Assembly (NCBI RefSeq): GCF_022605165.1
Contig: NC_063078.1
Coordinates: forward strand, 372,001 to 436,000
Length of the DNA: 64,000 nucleotides
Source of the DNA: Purpureocillium takamizusanense
Lineage: Eukaryota > Ascomycota > Sordariomycetes > Hypocreales > Ophiocordycipitaceae
Direction of reading: 5' to 3'
This document shows positions 1 to 9,993 of this stretch, in pieces; within the stretch, counting starts at the first letter, position 1; the number at the start of each line of letters is the position of its first letter. The position numbers and the translations under genes are program-made. The notes beneath the pieces are model-generated. The model saw only the letters and a program-made list of their open reading frames with translations, was not told the origin of the DNA and did no database searches.

Positions 1-1430
1 CGAAGTCGTGTTGGTGGTTGCCTGTCGTACAGAAGCTGAGTCGTGGGTGCTCTGCGTGCGCTGCGTGCTAGAAGTTTTTGAGGATTCACAATCTGTGGAC
101 ACAGAGCTGGTGGTAGTCGAGTAATTCTGTGTAGAAGAGCTCGTGGACGTCTCATCGGTGCATGAGCTCGTGCTCGAGCTCGTAGTTGAGGTGAAGAATG
201 TGCTCGTGTAGCTAGATGACGAGTTGGAGCAAGGCTCGCTCGATGCCAAAGACTGAACAGAGACAACTGTGCTGGTAATTCGTTCAGAGTTTGACGTAGG
301 TAGGCTCAAAGTCGTCGATGGCGTAGGTGTCAGCCTCATCATGTCCTCGGAGCAGTCCGTGGACTCCGACCGTAAAGTGGCGGAGATGGTTCCATCAAAG
401 GTTGACGGCCACGTCAGACTCGGCATGGTAGTAGTGGAGCTAAACGTCGAACTGGATTCGTCACACCCTGAAGAGGATAGATAGCTCGTTGAAGCGGGAA
501 AATTGAGGGAGACAGGGGTAGTGGTAGACAAAGGCAATAGTCCGGATGGCTGGCTAGCAGAGGTATGAGTCTGGGGAGGGACGCCTGAAGTCCTGATGAC
601 GGATTGCTTGCACGAACAAACAGTACTATGCGCTTTGGCAGAGGCTGTCGGACCTTCTGTCGAAGTAGGCAGATCCGTCGATTGACAGTCAGGGTCCTCG
701 CTGGAGCCAAGGGTGCCGCCATTGCCCCGCTGAAAAGAAATTGGACCTGGCTTCCCTGAGAAAGAATAGTCACTACTGCTGGCGAAAGTGGTTACGCTAC
801 CAGCAATCGAAGATCCACTGGAGTCCATTCTGGGACTCGCAAAGTGCGTGCCGGTCGACGCGGGAGCAGGAACAGACAAGGTTACCAGGCCATCGGGGCC
901 AGCCCGACAGTTGAGTTCGATAGACACATCGTGATCAAAGGTGAAGACCGAGGGCCGATTTACGGTGGAGGGCCGAGGAAGAACAGGTCCTGGCTCAGTG
1001 GGAATTTCCTGCCGTCTGGCGAGGACCGCACGATGAACTTCGACCGGGTGCAGTGGACGAATGCTAGCACCAAGGACAGAGCAGGTAGAGATGGCGAATC
1101 CAAGAGCATCGCCGTAAGCTTCCGAGCGACAAGAGTCGACCAAGCACTGAAAAAGAGTCTGCGAGCGCCTCCGTCAGTACTGGGCTATCCTCGTGGTGGG
1201 CTATATTGCACTCACTCTCTGGGCGGTGCTGTCATGGCACACGACGCGCATCATGTCGAGAGCGGTCTGATTCGACAAAGCAGAAGTGCAGCCAACGACA
1301 CATCCTACTCTTGTTAGAACCGGAAGTCTCGCAGGCAAGCAGTCTCCCTACCTGGGACTCGGCCTCGCGCGTTCACCTCTACGGCAGCGAGGGCTGCCAG
1401 GACAAGGCTGCCGACGACGCTCCCCTTCAT
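1..1430 (-). CDS. Secreted Ser/Thr-rich protein with CFEM-like Cys domain (C-terminus off window)
   Basis: Probably a cell-wall or GPI-type surface glycoprotein; the function is unknown. The model is exon 1 1430-1352, exon 2 1304-1216 and exon 3 1146 to the window edge. Both introns have GT donors (GTAGGG, GTGAGT) and YAG acceptors, and phases agree. Exon 1 encodes a signal peptide starting MKGSVVGSLVLAALAAVEV. Exons 2-3 place six cysteines at residues 28, 32, 49, 57, 62 and 78, a spacing like the first part of a CFEM domain. After about residue 120 the protein becomes very rich in Ser and Thr, as in heavily O-glycosylated stalks. The frame stays open for more than 1.1 kb to base 1 with no stop, so the 3' end lies outside. 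The CFEM label is tentative; signal peptide and Ser/Thr stalk are clear. Confidence 0.72.
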
Positions 1431-1888
1431 GTTGCCGGTGTGTCGGCTAACTGGATAGCGATTGAAATGGCTGGTCGTAATGACGATAGTCACCAAAACT
1501 GGGAGATGAGAGAATGGATGGAGCGGAGATCCAAAAAAACGAAAGCAAGGCCTCCGAAGACGAGCCGGTGGAACTGAGGGTGATGCGATGATTGTTGATG
1601 TCGTGGAGAGGAAGCGGAAGAGGACCGTGGCCACGTCCGCAATGCGGGAGTAAACTAGGCGCTGGGGGCAACAGTCATGGAAGGAACGAACGACCTTCGA
1701 CAGGCGAAGTCTCGCCTGTCACATCGCCAAAGACACAAGACGATCCCCGCCACAACGCTCCTTCTCCCTGAACGATTGCGAAGTGACAGAGAGACCGATC
1801 CCAAGTAAGTGGCCTCTTTGGACAACGCACGGCAAGCGCTTTGTATTCCCATGTGCAGCTAGCGGACCGACCAGCCCTCCCCGGGTAT
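1431..1888. other. Intergenic, promoter side of the CFEM-like gene
   Basis: This lies upstream of the CFEM-like gene and downstream of CMS1. Short open frames are present on both strands, but none has a signal peptide, domain or spliced continuation that I can support. Confidence 0.5.
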
Positions 1889-2827
1889 CTAATAGAACAG
1901 CAGCGCCAGCGGCTTCTTCTCGTCCACATACCTCTCCCTGAACTCGTCCCTCACCAGGAACCGCGCCAGGGGCATCATCGTATCCTTCATGTCCAGGACG
2001 CCGCGCTTCTTCTGATCAACGTGCGAGGCATCGACGATGACGCGCTGCAGGTTGTCCAGCGAGAGCGCCCCGTTGTCGATGAGCTCCATGAGGCGCGCAG
2101 GAGTGCCGACGCCGATGCCCGTTTTCCTGTTCTTGAGGAAGGTGACTTGCTCCTCGACCTTCATGTGCTTGGCGAACTGCGGGCAGCGGTGAGCAGGCGC
2201 GCCCTGAAGCAGAGGCGGGGCTGGGGGGCGAGTGAGCTGGGCCAAGACTTACCAGTTTCGCCACGACGTTGTCTTTGCTAGAGAACTTGCGGACCGCTCT
2301 GCATTGTGTCAGCTCGGCTACCTCTAGCGCGTGATGGATGATGCGAGGGCCATCGTACCTGACAATGTCCGCCGCTCTCAGGCCTGCACCTGCGACGATG
2401 AGCGTGTGCGGCGCGCCTTTCTTCTTGGGCGCCTTGCCCAGGCTCGCGGGATCCTCTGCAAACTTCTCCATGAAGTCAGGCAGGTGATCCAGCGTCCTCG
2501 TCTCTTTCCATTCCGTCGTATCTCGTATTGAGTTTGCTGCGGGCAGCCGGTTAGCAGGGCGAGCTCTCACCAGGGATGCTCCTGCCAGGGAGGCCGCTCA
2601 CCCGAGACGGTCAGGTCTGACAGCTCGACGGAGCTGAGATCGCCGCCGAAACGCGTTAGTTTCTGGGCGAGGTGGTCTGCGAGCAGCTGGTTGTCCATGC
2701 GGGCGAAGAGCGTATTGACGCCGAGCTCCATGTCGAGAAGCTCGTCATCCTGCTGAGATTTGGTCTTGCGCTTCTTGGTCCATGCGGGAGGCGCCGACTC
2801 GGCGGCACGCTTCTTTGGATTGGACAT
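1889..2827 (-). CDS. CMS1: Cms1-like 90S pre-ribosome / small-subunit biogenesis protein
   Basis: Cms1 proteins have a degenerate DEAD-box helicase fold and associate with the U3-containing 90S pre-ribosome in the nucleolus. Four exons are read: 2827-2602, 2536-2359, 2298-2253 and 2176-1889, giving 245 residues with all phases consistent. The N-terminus is Lys-rich and nuclear-like (MSNPKKRAAESAPPAW, then KKRKTK). The core has the family motifs HTLIVAGAGLRAADIVR, then RKFSSKDN and AKLFAKHMK across exon joins. It continues with GIGVGTPARLMELIDNGALS and IVDASHVDQKKRGVLDMKD, and ends in LALLFY. The third exon is only 46 bases and joins two conserved blocks exactly, which supports the splicing. 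The start was chosen at the Met before the Lys-rich segment because the longer open frame upstream has no family similarity. Confidence 0.9.
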
Positions 2828-3311
2828 GCCTGCCTGTGGCCTCTGATGCATAGGCACACGGTGCAATGGATGGCCGTCAAACGTTGTCACGCAACAATCA
2901 ATGAAATCTTTTGCGGAATTTGGCCCGTTCAATGGATGAGTGAGGTTGAAGCCTCTGCCAGTTCCAGGGTCTTTTTTCGAGGTGGGGCACCCGGATCCGT
3001 CAAGGTGGCGCTTGGTGGCGTTTAGCGCCCGCGTTGGTTCGACTTCCACCATTTCTGGAGCCACGAGGTCTATTGTCATCGGTCGAAGAACAAGCATTGA
3101 CATGTGCTGCCCGTAGTAGGGAGCGGAACAAGATCACTATCCAATTATTTGGCCATACTTTGCTCTTGCTATTTAGGCTGCTTGCGAGCGGAAAACTCCA
3201 GACGCCATCCCAGAAGGCTCACGACAACTGCCGCTGCCCCTCGTGCACTGCCTTGAGGCCCGTCAAGCACAATGCGAAAGGGAACCATACACAAAAGCAT
3301 CCGCCGAGCAC
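2828..3311. other. Intergenic between CMS1 and the SH3 gene
   Basis: This should hold the CMS1 promoter and the 3' flank of the SH3 gene, both on the minus strand. No gene or repeat was seen. Confidence 0.5.
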
Positions 3312-4231
3312 CTAGAAGATGCTGTTGACAATGTTTCCGCCAATCGTGGCACCCGCACCGAAGATGGCTGCATTTCCCAGCTTCTTGCCAAACTTCTTTC
3401 CGTACTCGCCGACCTTGCCGTCGCCCTGCTGTTGCCCGCCAGACGGCTGTCCGCCCTCGGCGACGGCCACGGGCGGCACGCTTGAGTTGTAGGGGTTCTG
3501 CTGCTGCGGCGGGCCCTGCGGATATCCATATTGCGGCTGGGCCGGGTATCCGGCGGCGCCGGGGTAGGGCTGCTGCGCCGACTTTTCCTGGTCGGGCTCG
3601 ACGAGCACGTAGTTGCGAGGGAAGATGCCCTCCTGCCCGGTGCGAAGGTTGGCGCCCATCCACCAGTCCTGGTTCATGTACTCGTGCACGGCGATCTTGT
3701 CATCCTTTTCGAAGCTGACGTCGCGCGCGTCCGAGGCGGCGTAGCGGTATATGGCGCGGGCGTGGGCGATGACGGGCTTGCCGCGGGTGGGCACGCTGGG
3801 GGGAGGCGTGTCGTTGTAGGAGGGCGGCGCGGGCGACGTCGTCGAGTTGAGGCCGAGGTTCTGGAACGCCTGCGTCGGGGGCTGCTGGGCCGGAGGGGGC
3901 GGGCTGACGCCGTTGCTGTTGTTGTTGGGCGCCGGGCTGCTTCGCGTAGGGGCGGGGGATGCGTTGTTGTTGCTGGTCGCAGTGCGGAGGGGTCCGTGGA
4001 GGGGAGACTCGTCGGGCAGGGCGGCGTGGATCTGGTCGAAGACTGCCTCGTCGATGACGCCCTTTTCTAGTAGGTTCTCGAGCTCCTTGCGCGGCTGTCA
4101 GCGACGCCACATGAGATGTCCCCGCATGCTGGCAGGCGGGAGAGCGGGCGAGTCGATCCATCACCTACTGTCTTAATGTTGCGGAGCGACCTGTTGGTCT
4201 CCATGATGGTCTGGCGGTCGGCCGACACCAT
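3312..4231 (-). CDS. SH3-domain adaptor, Lsb1/Pin3-like
   Basis: This is a small cytosolic adaptor of the fungal Lsb1/Pin3 type. Family members bind proline-rich actin-assembly proteins of the Las17/WASP group at endocytic sites. Exon 1 is 4231-4169 and exon 2 4085-3312, giving 278 residues. The join reads NRSLRNIKT / ELENLLEKGVID, the conserved N-terminal helical block of the family. A Pro/Ser/Asn-rich linker follows. The SH3 domain covers about residues 126-180, with ALYxY-like ARAIYRYAASDARDVSF, the WW pair in NQDWWMGAN and the closing GIFPRNYV. The C-terminus is Pro/Gln/Gly-rich and ends in a Gly-rich stretch GAGATIGGNIVNSIF. An in-frame Met 23 codons upstream is possible, but the chosen start matches the usual family N-terminus. 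Confidence 0.88.
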
Positions 4232-4914
4232 CTCGACAAGGGAGGGGGCCCTGGGGCCAAGCGATGTATCGTATGCGCTGTCGGAGGGAGAGTAGAGCAC
4301 GCACGTCGTACTCGGCAGAGTGAAGGGTGAATTGTAGGATGCAAATCACAAGAGAGACGGCGGATGGTGCAGAGGGGATGGAGGCGCCAAGTAACTTTTA
4401 GTAACCTTGGAAGTGTCGTGCTGAGGCAGTGCTGCTGATGCAGTGGAGCCCCGCCACTGCATCACTGCGCTGCGCTGCTACTCGCCCCCGCTGTTTCGGT
4501 TTCGAATGGCCGCCGAAAGTCCGCGCGCCCGCTTCCGTGTCCGGCCGGCCGAGTTGATGCAGGGGCAGTACGTACGAAGTATACTGTACAGTATACAGTA
4601 CAGGTGCCCTGCAACCCGGCCATGTCCATGACCTTGCCGGTCTCCGTCCATCACCTTGCATCATCATCTTTCTTCGCCTCGTCACGATATACTTGGACCC
4701 TTCTTTCATCTTTGGGAGATCAAACGGACACTCTCCAAAGTAGACGACGCATTCTGACAACGTACTGGTCTTTGGTGCAATGTGATGCAACTGTGAGCCT
4801 TCAACTTGCCGAGCAACCCCGTCCTCGAGTCGTCCATCGGCTCCATCCCTGTCAGCCCAGAAAACAACCTTATCATCGCCAGGTCACCACCCCAATACCA
4901 AAACCAAATGTCAA
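4232..4914. other. Intergenic, promoter of the SH3 gene
   Basis: This lies upstream of the SH3 gene and downstream of the thioesterase-like gene. It contains one perfect 18-base palindrome (listed separately). No coding signal was seen. Confidence 0.5.
4579..4596. repeat. Perfect 18-bp palindrome
   Basis: GTATACTGTACAGTATAC is identical to its reverse complement. It sits about 350 bases upstream of the SH3 gene start and could be a dimeric regulator site, or just an AT-rich inverted repeat. There is no other evidence of function. Confidence 0.6.
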
Positions 4915-5811
4915 TCAGCGGGACCCGGAGATAAACTCAAATATGTCGTCCATCCCCTCCGGCTCCTTGATCCAGTTCCCATCCTCCTCCGCGCCCGCAT
5001 ACCCGAGCCACGCCGTGCGGAAACCCAAAGCACTCAGCAATGCATAGGCCTCGCGACCGCGTTCCACGTCCAGAATCTCGTTGTCCGTCCCGTGCATGAG
5101 GAGCACCGGGGTCCTGCACACATGAGGCAGTGGCTCTGGCCTTACCCGGGGCCTCGGCCGCACGATCGCGCCCAACATGTCCCGCACAAACTCGTCCTGC
5201 CGACGACGCTGCTCCTCGCCGGGGTGATCCTGTCGCGGCTGGCCTACCTCGCCCCGCAGGTGCCTCATCATGCTCGGCGCAAAAGGCAGGCTCGCGTTGA
5301 TGCCGATGAATCCTCCCAGCGCGCGGGCCGGTGAAGGCTGCGTGAGCAGCGCCCACATGCCGATGGAGCCGACCTCGCCCATGCCGACGAGGAAAACATT
5401 GCGGGCGTTGCCGCCCACGAGCTCCGTCTCATCGTCAATCAGGCTGTGGAGGAAGTCGATCCCGTCGACGATATTCTGAGTGACGACCTCGTGATGATCC
5501 TCGTCCAAGTAATCCAGGCCGCGGAAGAAAGCCCCGAGCCACGCAGGCGTCCACTCGGCGAAGCAATGGCTGAAAACAAGACGCGCCGTCGGAAACACGA
5601 GACGGAAGCCACGGCATCTCAGCGCGTTCTGCAGCGTCCGGAGGTTCGACATGACGCTGGTGGCGAGTTCGCTGCAGAATTCCCGGCCCGTGCTCCCGCG
5701 ACGGTGTAGGAAGATTACGGTGCTGTCGTGATGTGCGCTGGGTGGCAGGATGAAGGTGTTGCCAAAGGCGTGAGTAGACGCCCCATCGTGCTCAGGTTGC
5801 AGGCATGGCAT
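4915..5811 (-). CDS. Acyl-protein thioesterase-like alpha/beta hydrolase, catalytic triad lost
   Basis: A single-exon protein of 298 residues with the fold of the phospholipase/carboxylesterase (acyl-protein thioesterase) family. Those enzymes remove palmitate from proteins or hydrolyse lysophospholipids. Visible family blocks are STVIFLHRRGSTGREF (usual HGxGD/G region), GFRLVFPTA, GGFIGINASLPF, TPVLLMHGTDNEIL and IKEPEGMDDIFEFI. The nucleophile elbow, normally GFSQG, reads GMGEVG with Gly where Ser belongs. The Asp position (HGxxDP) reads HGTDNE with Asn, and the final His (GH) reads GN. All three catalytic positions are therefore changed, so it is probably a pseudoenzyme. A paralogue at 38279-39232 also lacks the serine. 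The frame is intact and the ends match the family, so it is not an obvious pseudogene. Confidence 0.8.
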   Translation of the reverse strand: MPCLQPEHDGASTHAFGNTFILPPSAHHDSTVIFLHRRGSTGREFCSELATSVMSNLRTLQNALRCRGFRLVFPTARLVFSHCFAEWTPAWLGAFFRGLDYLDEDHHEVVTQNIVDGIDFLHSLIDDETELVGGNARNVFLVGMGEVGSIGMWALLTQPSPARALGGFIGINASLPFAPSMMRHLRGEVGQPRQDHPGEEQRRRQDEFVRDMLGAIVRPRPRVRPEPLPHVCRTPVLLMHGTDNEILDVERGREAYALLSALGFRTAWLGYAGAEEDGNWIKEPEGMDDIFEFISGSR

Positions 5812-6306
5812 GGCTTCTGCCTCGGACTTTGGCTTAACTCAACTTCGTGACTGGAACTGGATCTGAATTACAGAAGGGCTACTCGCAGCAACGCGGCGAC
5901 GCAACTGTCCCGAGAAAGGGGGCCAAGAGACGATGCTCGTCTTTATATTTACGTATATTGATTCTCACCGGTCTCAAAGATGGTTGACTGTCAAGTTGCT
6001 GGCGTAGCAAGCGCCTTTCTTCCGAATGAATGGTATACAGGGTGCAGAGACAAGGTTGCTCACAGACACATGTGCCACCTGACCAGCTCGTAGACGATGC
6101 GTGGAAAGCAACGCAAAATCGGTTCGCGCCTTGCTTGCTCTTGCCGAAAAGAGTATCTTGTTCCTGAGAGATGTTCCACACCGAGTCTCGCGTCACAAAT
6201 CATACGGGCTTGCTTTCCACCGAGGTGAGCTGGCCGTATATCCCGGGCACACCGTCGTCGCCAGTGTCATCTCGTTGTAGCACCCAACATGCACGAAGCA
6301 AACATC
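5812..6306. other. Intergenic, nothing recognised
   Basis: This lies between the start of the thioesterase-like gene and the end of the GH20 gene, both on the minus strand. It should hold one promoter and one terminator. No other feature was seen. Confidence 0.5.
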
Positions 6307-8614
6307 CTACGCGCTGCTACGTAGAGTAATGTTTCTCATCTCACCAACGAACCCCTCCCCGATGCGTGCCAGCGGCGCCTCAAACGCCATGGGCGCCCAG
6401 ACGAACCGCTGGCCCCATATGCCCAGCCGGGTCAGGAACTCCATCTTCTGCGGCTCGCGACCTGACAAGACGGATAAAAAGGTCCGATTGCCTTTGCCTA
6501 CGAGGCTAACGCTCGTCCAGGTATCTACGGGGAGACTATAGTTGAGTGCGTAATGTTCACCGCCGCTGACCATGGTGACGTTACCCGCCGCGTCGGCCGA
6601 GGCGGAGAGAAGCGTCGAGTCCGGTCCGGTGAAGAGGGTGCCCTCTTTGTTGGCGCTGCTTGGCTTGACGGAGAATGACAGCGTGTAGTCTCTGCCCTTG
6701 CTCTTGAGCGGGGTCTCGATGTGACATCTGCCCGAGAAGGAGAGTGTCGAGCCGTTGATCTTGCAGCCCTCGCCGTGTATACGGCCGTGGTAATCGTTGC
6801 CCGATCGGTCCCTGACAAAGGTAGAGTCCTTTCCGCAGTTGGAAAAGCGGTAGTCCAAGACGACGTCAGTCTTTGAGGGGACCGTTCTTTCGAGATTCTG
6901 ACCCGGAACGACCGCGCGTAGAGCATCGATGATGCCATCGTACTGGTCTTCTGTCAACTCCCCCCCCCACTGCTTGTCGCCCAGTGCGGGGACATCGCGC
7001 AACGTCCTGTACGCCTCGAGCACCGTAGTGCCGTTGGGGCCCCAGTCGTTCCAGAGAGCGACGAGATGTCCCTGCACGGCGGCGCTGTCCCTCGGCGGGT
7101 TGTTGGTTGCGTTTTTGACGTCAAAGATGTTTGGCGAGAAGGGCCCCCCCGTCGCGGGGTTGCCGCCCTTGAATGCCTGGGACTTTTTCAGCGGCGGCGG
7201 GTAGGACGCCGAATACTTGTTGACGACGTAGAAGGAGTTGTCGGCGTTGAGCACCTGGTATCCGTTGTTGACGAAGTCGAAAAGCGCGTTGTCCATGCGT
7301 GACGACCAGTGTTGGATGACGACGTCCTTGGAGACGTTGGCGCCCTGCTTGGGCGTAAAGGTGCCCCAGATGCGCATGTCCTTGCCCGACTCCTCCTTGA
7401 TGAAGGATGCCATCTCGTTGACAAAGTACGTATAATCGGCGACAAGGGCCTCGTCGTATTCGTCAGCCCCAATATGCACCACCTTGGAGTGAAACCACGG
7501 CAGAAACGTCTTCCAGATGGTCTTCATCGTGGGGATCGTGTCCGGGTGCGTAATGTTGAGCATGCTAAGGTCCTCGAGGCCTATCTGGTTGCGCCACTTG
7601 ACAATGGCCAAAGCATGGCCGGGGGCCTCAATCTCAGGCACGACGGTGACGCCGCGCCGCGCGCACCGCCGCTGCAGGTCGTCGAGCTCGTCGCGCGTGT
7701 ACGACTCGTTGCGGCGGTCGTTGAGTCCCGCCACGGCCGGGTCGTCGGACCACGGACGGAACGCCGAGTAGAGGCTCATCGTTCGCTCGCGCGAGTACCG
7801 CTGCGGGTAGTTGTTGAGGTTGTCGCTCATGTGCAGCTGCAGGGTGTTTTGCTTGAAGAAGGACAGGTACGCGCACATTTCCACGATGAAGTCTGGCGGG
7901 TAGAAGTGACGCCCGCCGTCGAGCTATACGAACGAGCAAGTCGTTGCGCGTGTAAGTCAGTGACAAGCATGCGGCAGGGTTTCCGTCGGGGGTACCAGCG
8001 CAAGGTAAGTGATGCCTCACCATGATGCCCCGGTAGGCCCATCCGGGCGCGTCAACGCCCTCCCCGTGGGCGACATTCTTGTCGTTGAGAGCTGCGGTCT
8101 GCAGGACGGAGCGCGTCCCCCACCAGGCACCCAAGGCACTCGCGCCCGCGATGGTGATGCCGTCGGCGTTGACAGACAGTCGGTAGCCCTCGGCCGTATG
8201 GCGCCCGGCCGCGTCCTTGAACTGAGAGCCGTCGTCATCGATGGTCACGAAGATGGAGTTGGGCGCCGGTCGAGTGTCTCGAACCACGGGCACGTCTATC
8301 CCGAGGCTTGACTTGAGATCTTCCTTGAAGGTGCGGGTGAAGTCTTCAAGCGTGGGGGGGATGAGCGTCTGGCCCGTCTTGTCGACCGCCTGAGCATGGC
8401 GGGCGTCGAGGACTATGCTCTTGACGTGCTGGAGAGAGAACTGTCCGTGCTTGCAGTTGAACGGTATGGTCGGGATCGTGAGGAAGCATCCATTCACTAT
8501 AAAATGTTTACATCAGTAATGTCCAGAGATCGCGACGTCATGTAGTAGAATGGCTGGTGACGACGGACCGACGCTCGTGATGGCAATCAAGCCGGCAGCC
8601 AGACTTGCTCTCAT
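6307..8614 (-). CDS. Secreted GH20 beta-N-acetylhexosaminidase-like enzyme with LamG-like tail
   Basis: GH20 enzymes remove terminal GlcNAc or GalNAc from chitin fragments and glycans. Exons are 8614-8569 (signal peptide MRASLAAGLIAITSV), 8496-8021 and 7923-6307, giving 712 residues. The N-terminal GH20b-like domain runs to about residue 165, with GASALGAWWGTRSVLQT. The barrel starts at GWAYRGIM / LDGGRHFYPPDF across the second intron. It has LHMSDN, the EAPGHALA block and the catalytic Asp-Glu pair in HIGADEYD (D328, E329; families usually have GGDE). From about residue 500 a concanavalin/LamG-like domain follows (DVVLDYRFSN, then GRCHIETPLKSKGRDYTLSF). The first donor is the least certain because several GTs lie near; the choice keeps phase and the signal peptide. 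It is divergent from the GH79 gene, so co-regulation is possible. Confidence 0.87.
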
Positions 8615-9993
8615 CTTGCACGAATTAGACACTACTGGCGCATGAGCCACAGTCCGCCCCTGTTTGACGCCATGAGATGCAGTTATATATGTACATGGAC
8701 TGGTGCTGCTGGTCAATCGTGCCGATCCTGCGTGTTCATCTCAAGGTTACATCTGATAGCAGGCCGGAGCCCGGCATCGTGCCGGGGCCGCTTCCGGGCT
8801 GTGCGTACAAGGCTGCGGATGCCAGACACCACCGCGGCATTAAGTCAACGGTCTATGCTGCCTTAAGGCGCTACGGTCGATGTGACATTTGCGCTATTAA
8901 GTATTCTACGCCTCATTGTAACCATGACGACCCTACGGATATCTGTCCTCGCAGGTCTAAAGCTGGATCCATCCGAGTTGTTTATCTTGCATCTCGAGAC
9001 GTCGACTCAATTATAGGTTCGAGAATAGAGACACCAAGTTCCGGCCTGCGCGGAATTAATCCCAGCTGCTGCAGGGCGCCGCCGTGTCATTTTGACTTGT
9101 CGTTATCTCGCCCAAAGATACAAAGATGCGTCTGGCAATATTTCTCTGTGCCGATTCCGATTTGAGGCCGCTCACGGAGACCAGACTGATCAACGGGACA
9201 GCATATGAGCACCCAAAACGCAAGCAAACAGCATTGGGACCGCTTCCACGGTCCAGAGCATCCGACGGATGTAATCCCTCGAACTTCAACCGGCTTCGAC
9301 TGGGAGGGGGAACCAGCGGGGTGCATCGCGGGGTAGCGAGCGCAGCACCCATGTCACGGTCTTCAACAGTCGGCAAAAGGACCGATGGCCCTATTCGTGG
9401 AATCGTGCATCTCCACATACGCTGACGATTGGTTTGTGTCGATCGCGGGAGCAAGTCGGACGAGTGTGTGCGCACGGAGTCTCGCCCCATCACCTATGTA
9501 ACGTAGTGAACATTCTCCAAATACAAGGCATCTCTGTACGCCTTGAAGAGAAGTTGGCAATCCGACTCCCAGTTTCTTTTTCCCCTGGGGACCTAAATGT
9601 CGAGCCAACATTGCTTGGGCCTCACAGACCACTCCCAAGGGGCGGCTGATATTGATTTTCCCGAGGGTCGACTGATGACATGGCTCTGTGAGGGAATGCA
9701 AGCCACCGCCGCCCAAGCAGGATACGCAACGGCCGGGTGAGGTGCCGATTGGGAACTAATGCATCATCACCGCGAACAGGGCCGATTCGACGCGGCAAAT
9801 GGCCATCATCGCGGGGAAGGGGGGTCCCTTCGCCGTGACACAAGACGCCAATAGCCGGACATGATGCCTAAATGGACGGGACGGCGTGCGAGTATTTGAA
9901 CGACATGATGGAGTGGGAATCCCTCGAATGCATTTCGTTGGATTGAATATACTGCGTTGTCGTCTCAGTTTGACTTGACATTGACCCCCATTG
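8615..9993. promoter_or_regulatory. Divergent intergenic region between GH20 and GH79 genes
   Basis: About 1.4 kb separates the starts of two secreted glycoside hydrolases transcribed away from each other, so it must hold both promoters. Short open frames inside have no recognisable product. No specific regulator site can be named with confidence. Confidence 0.55.
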
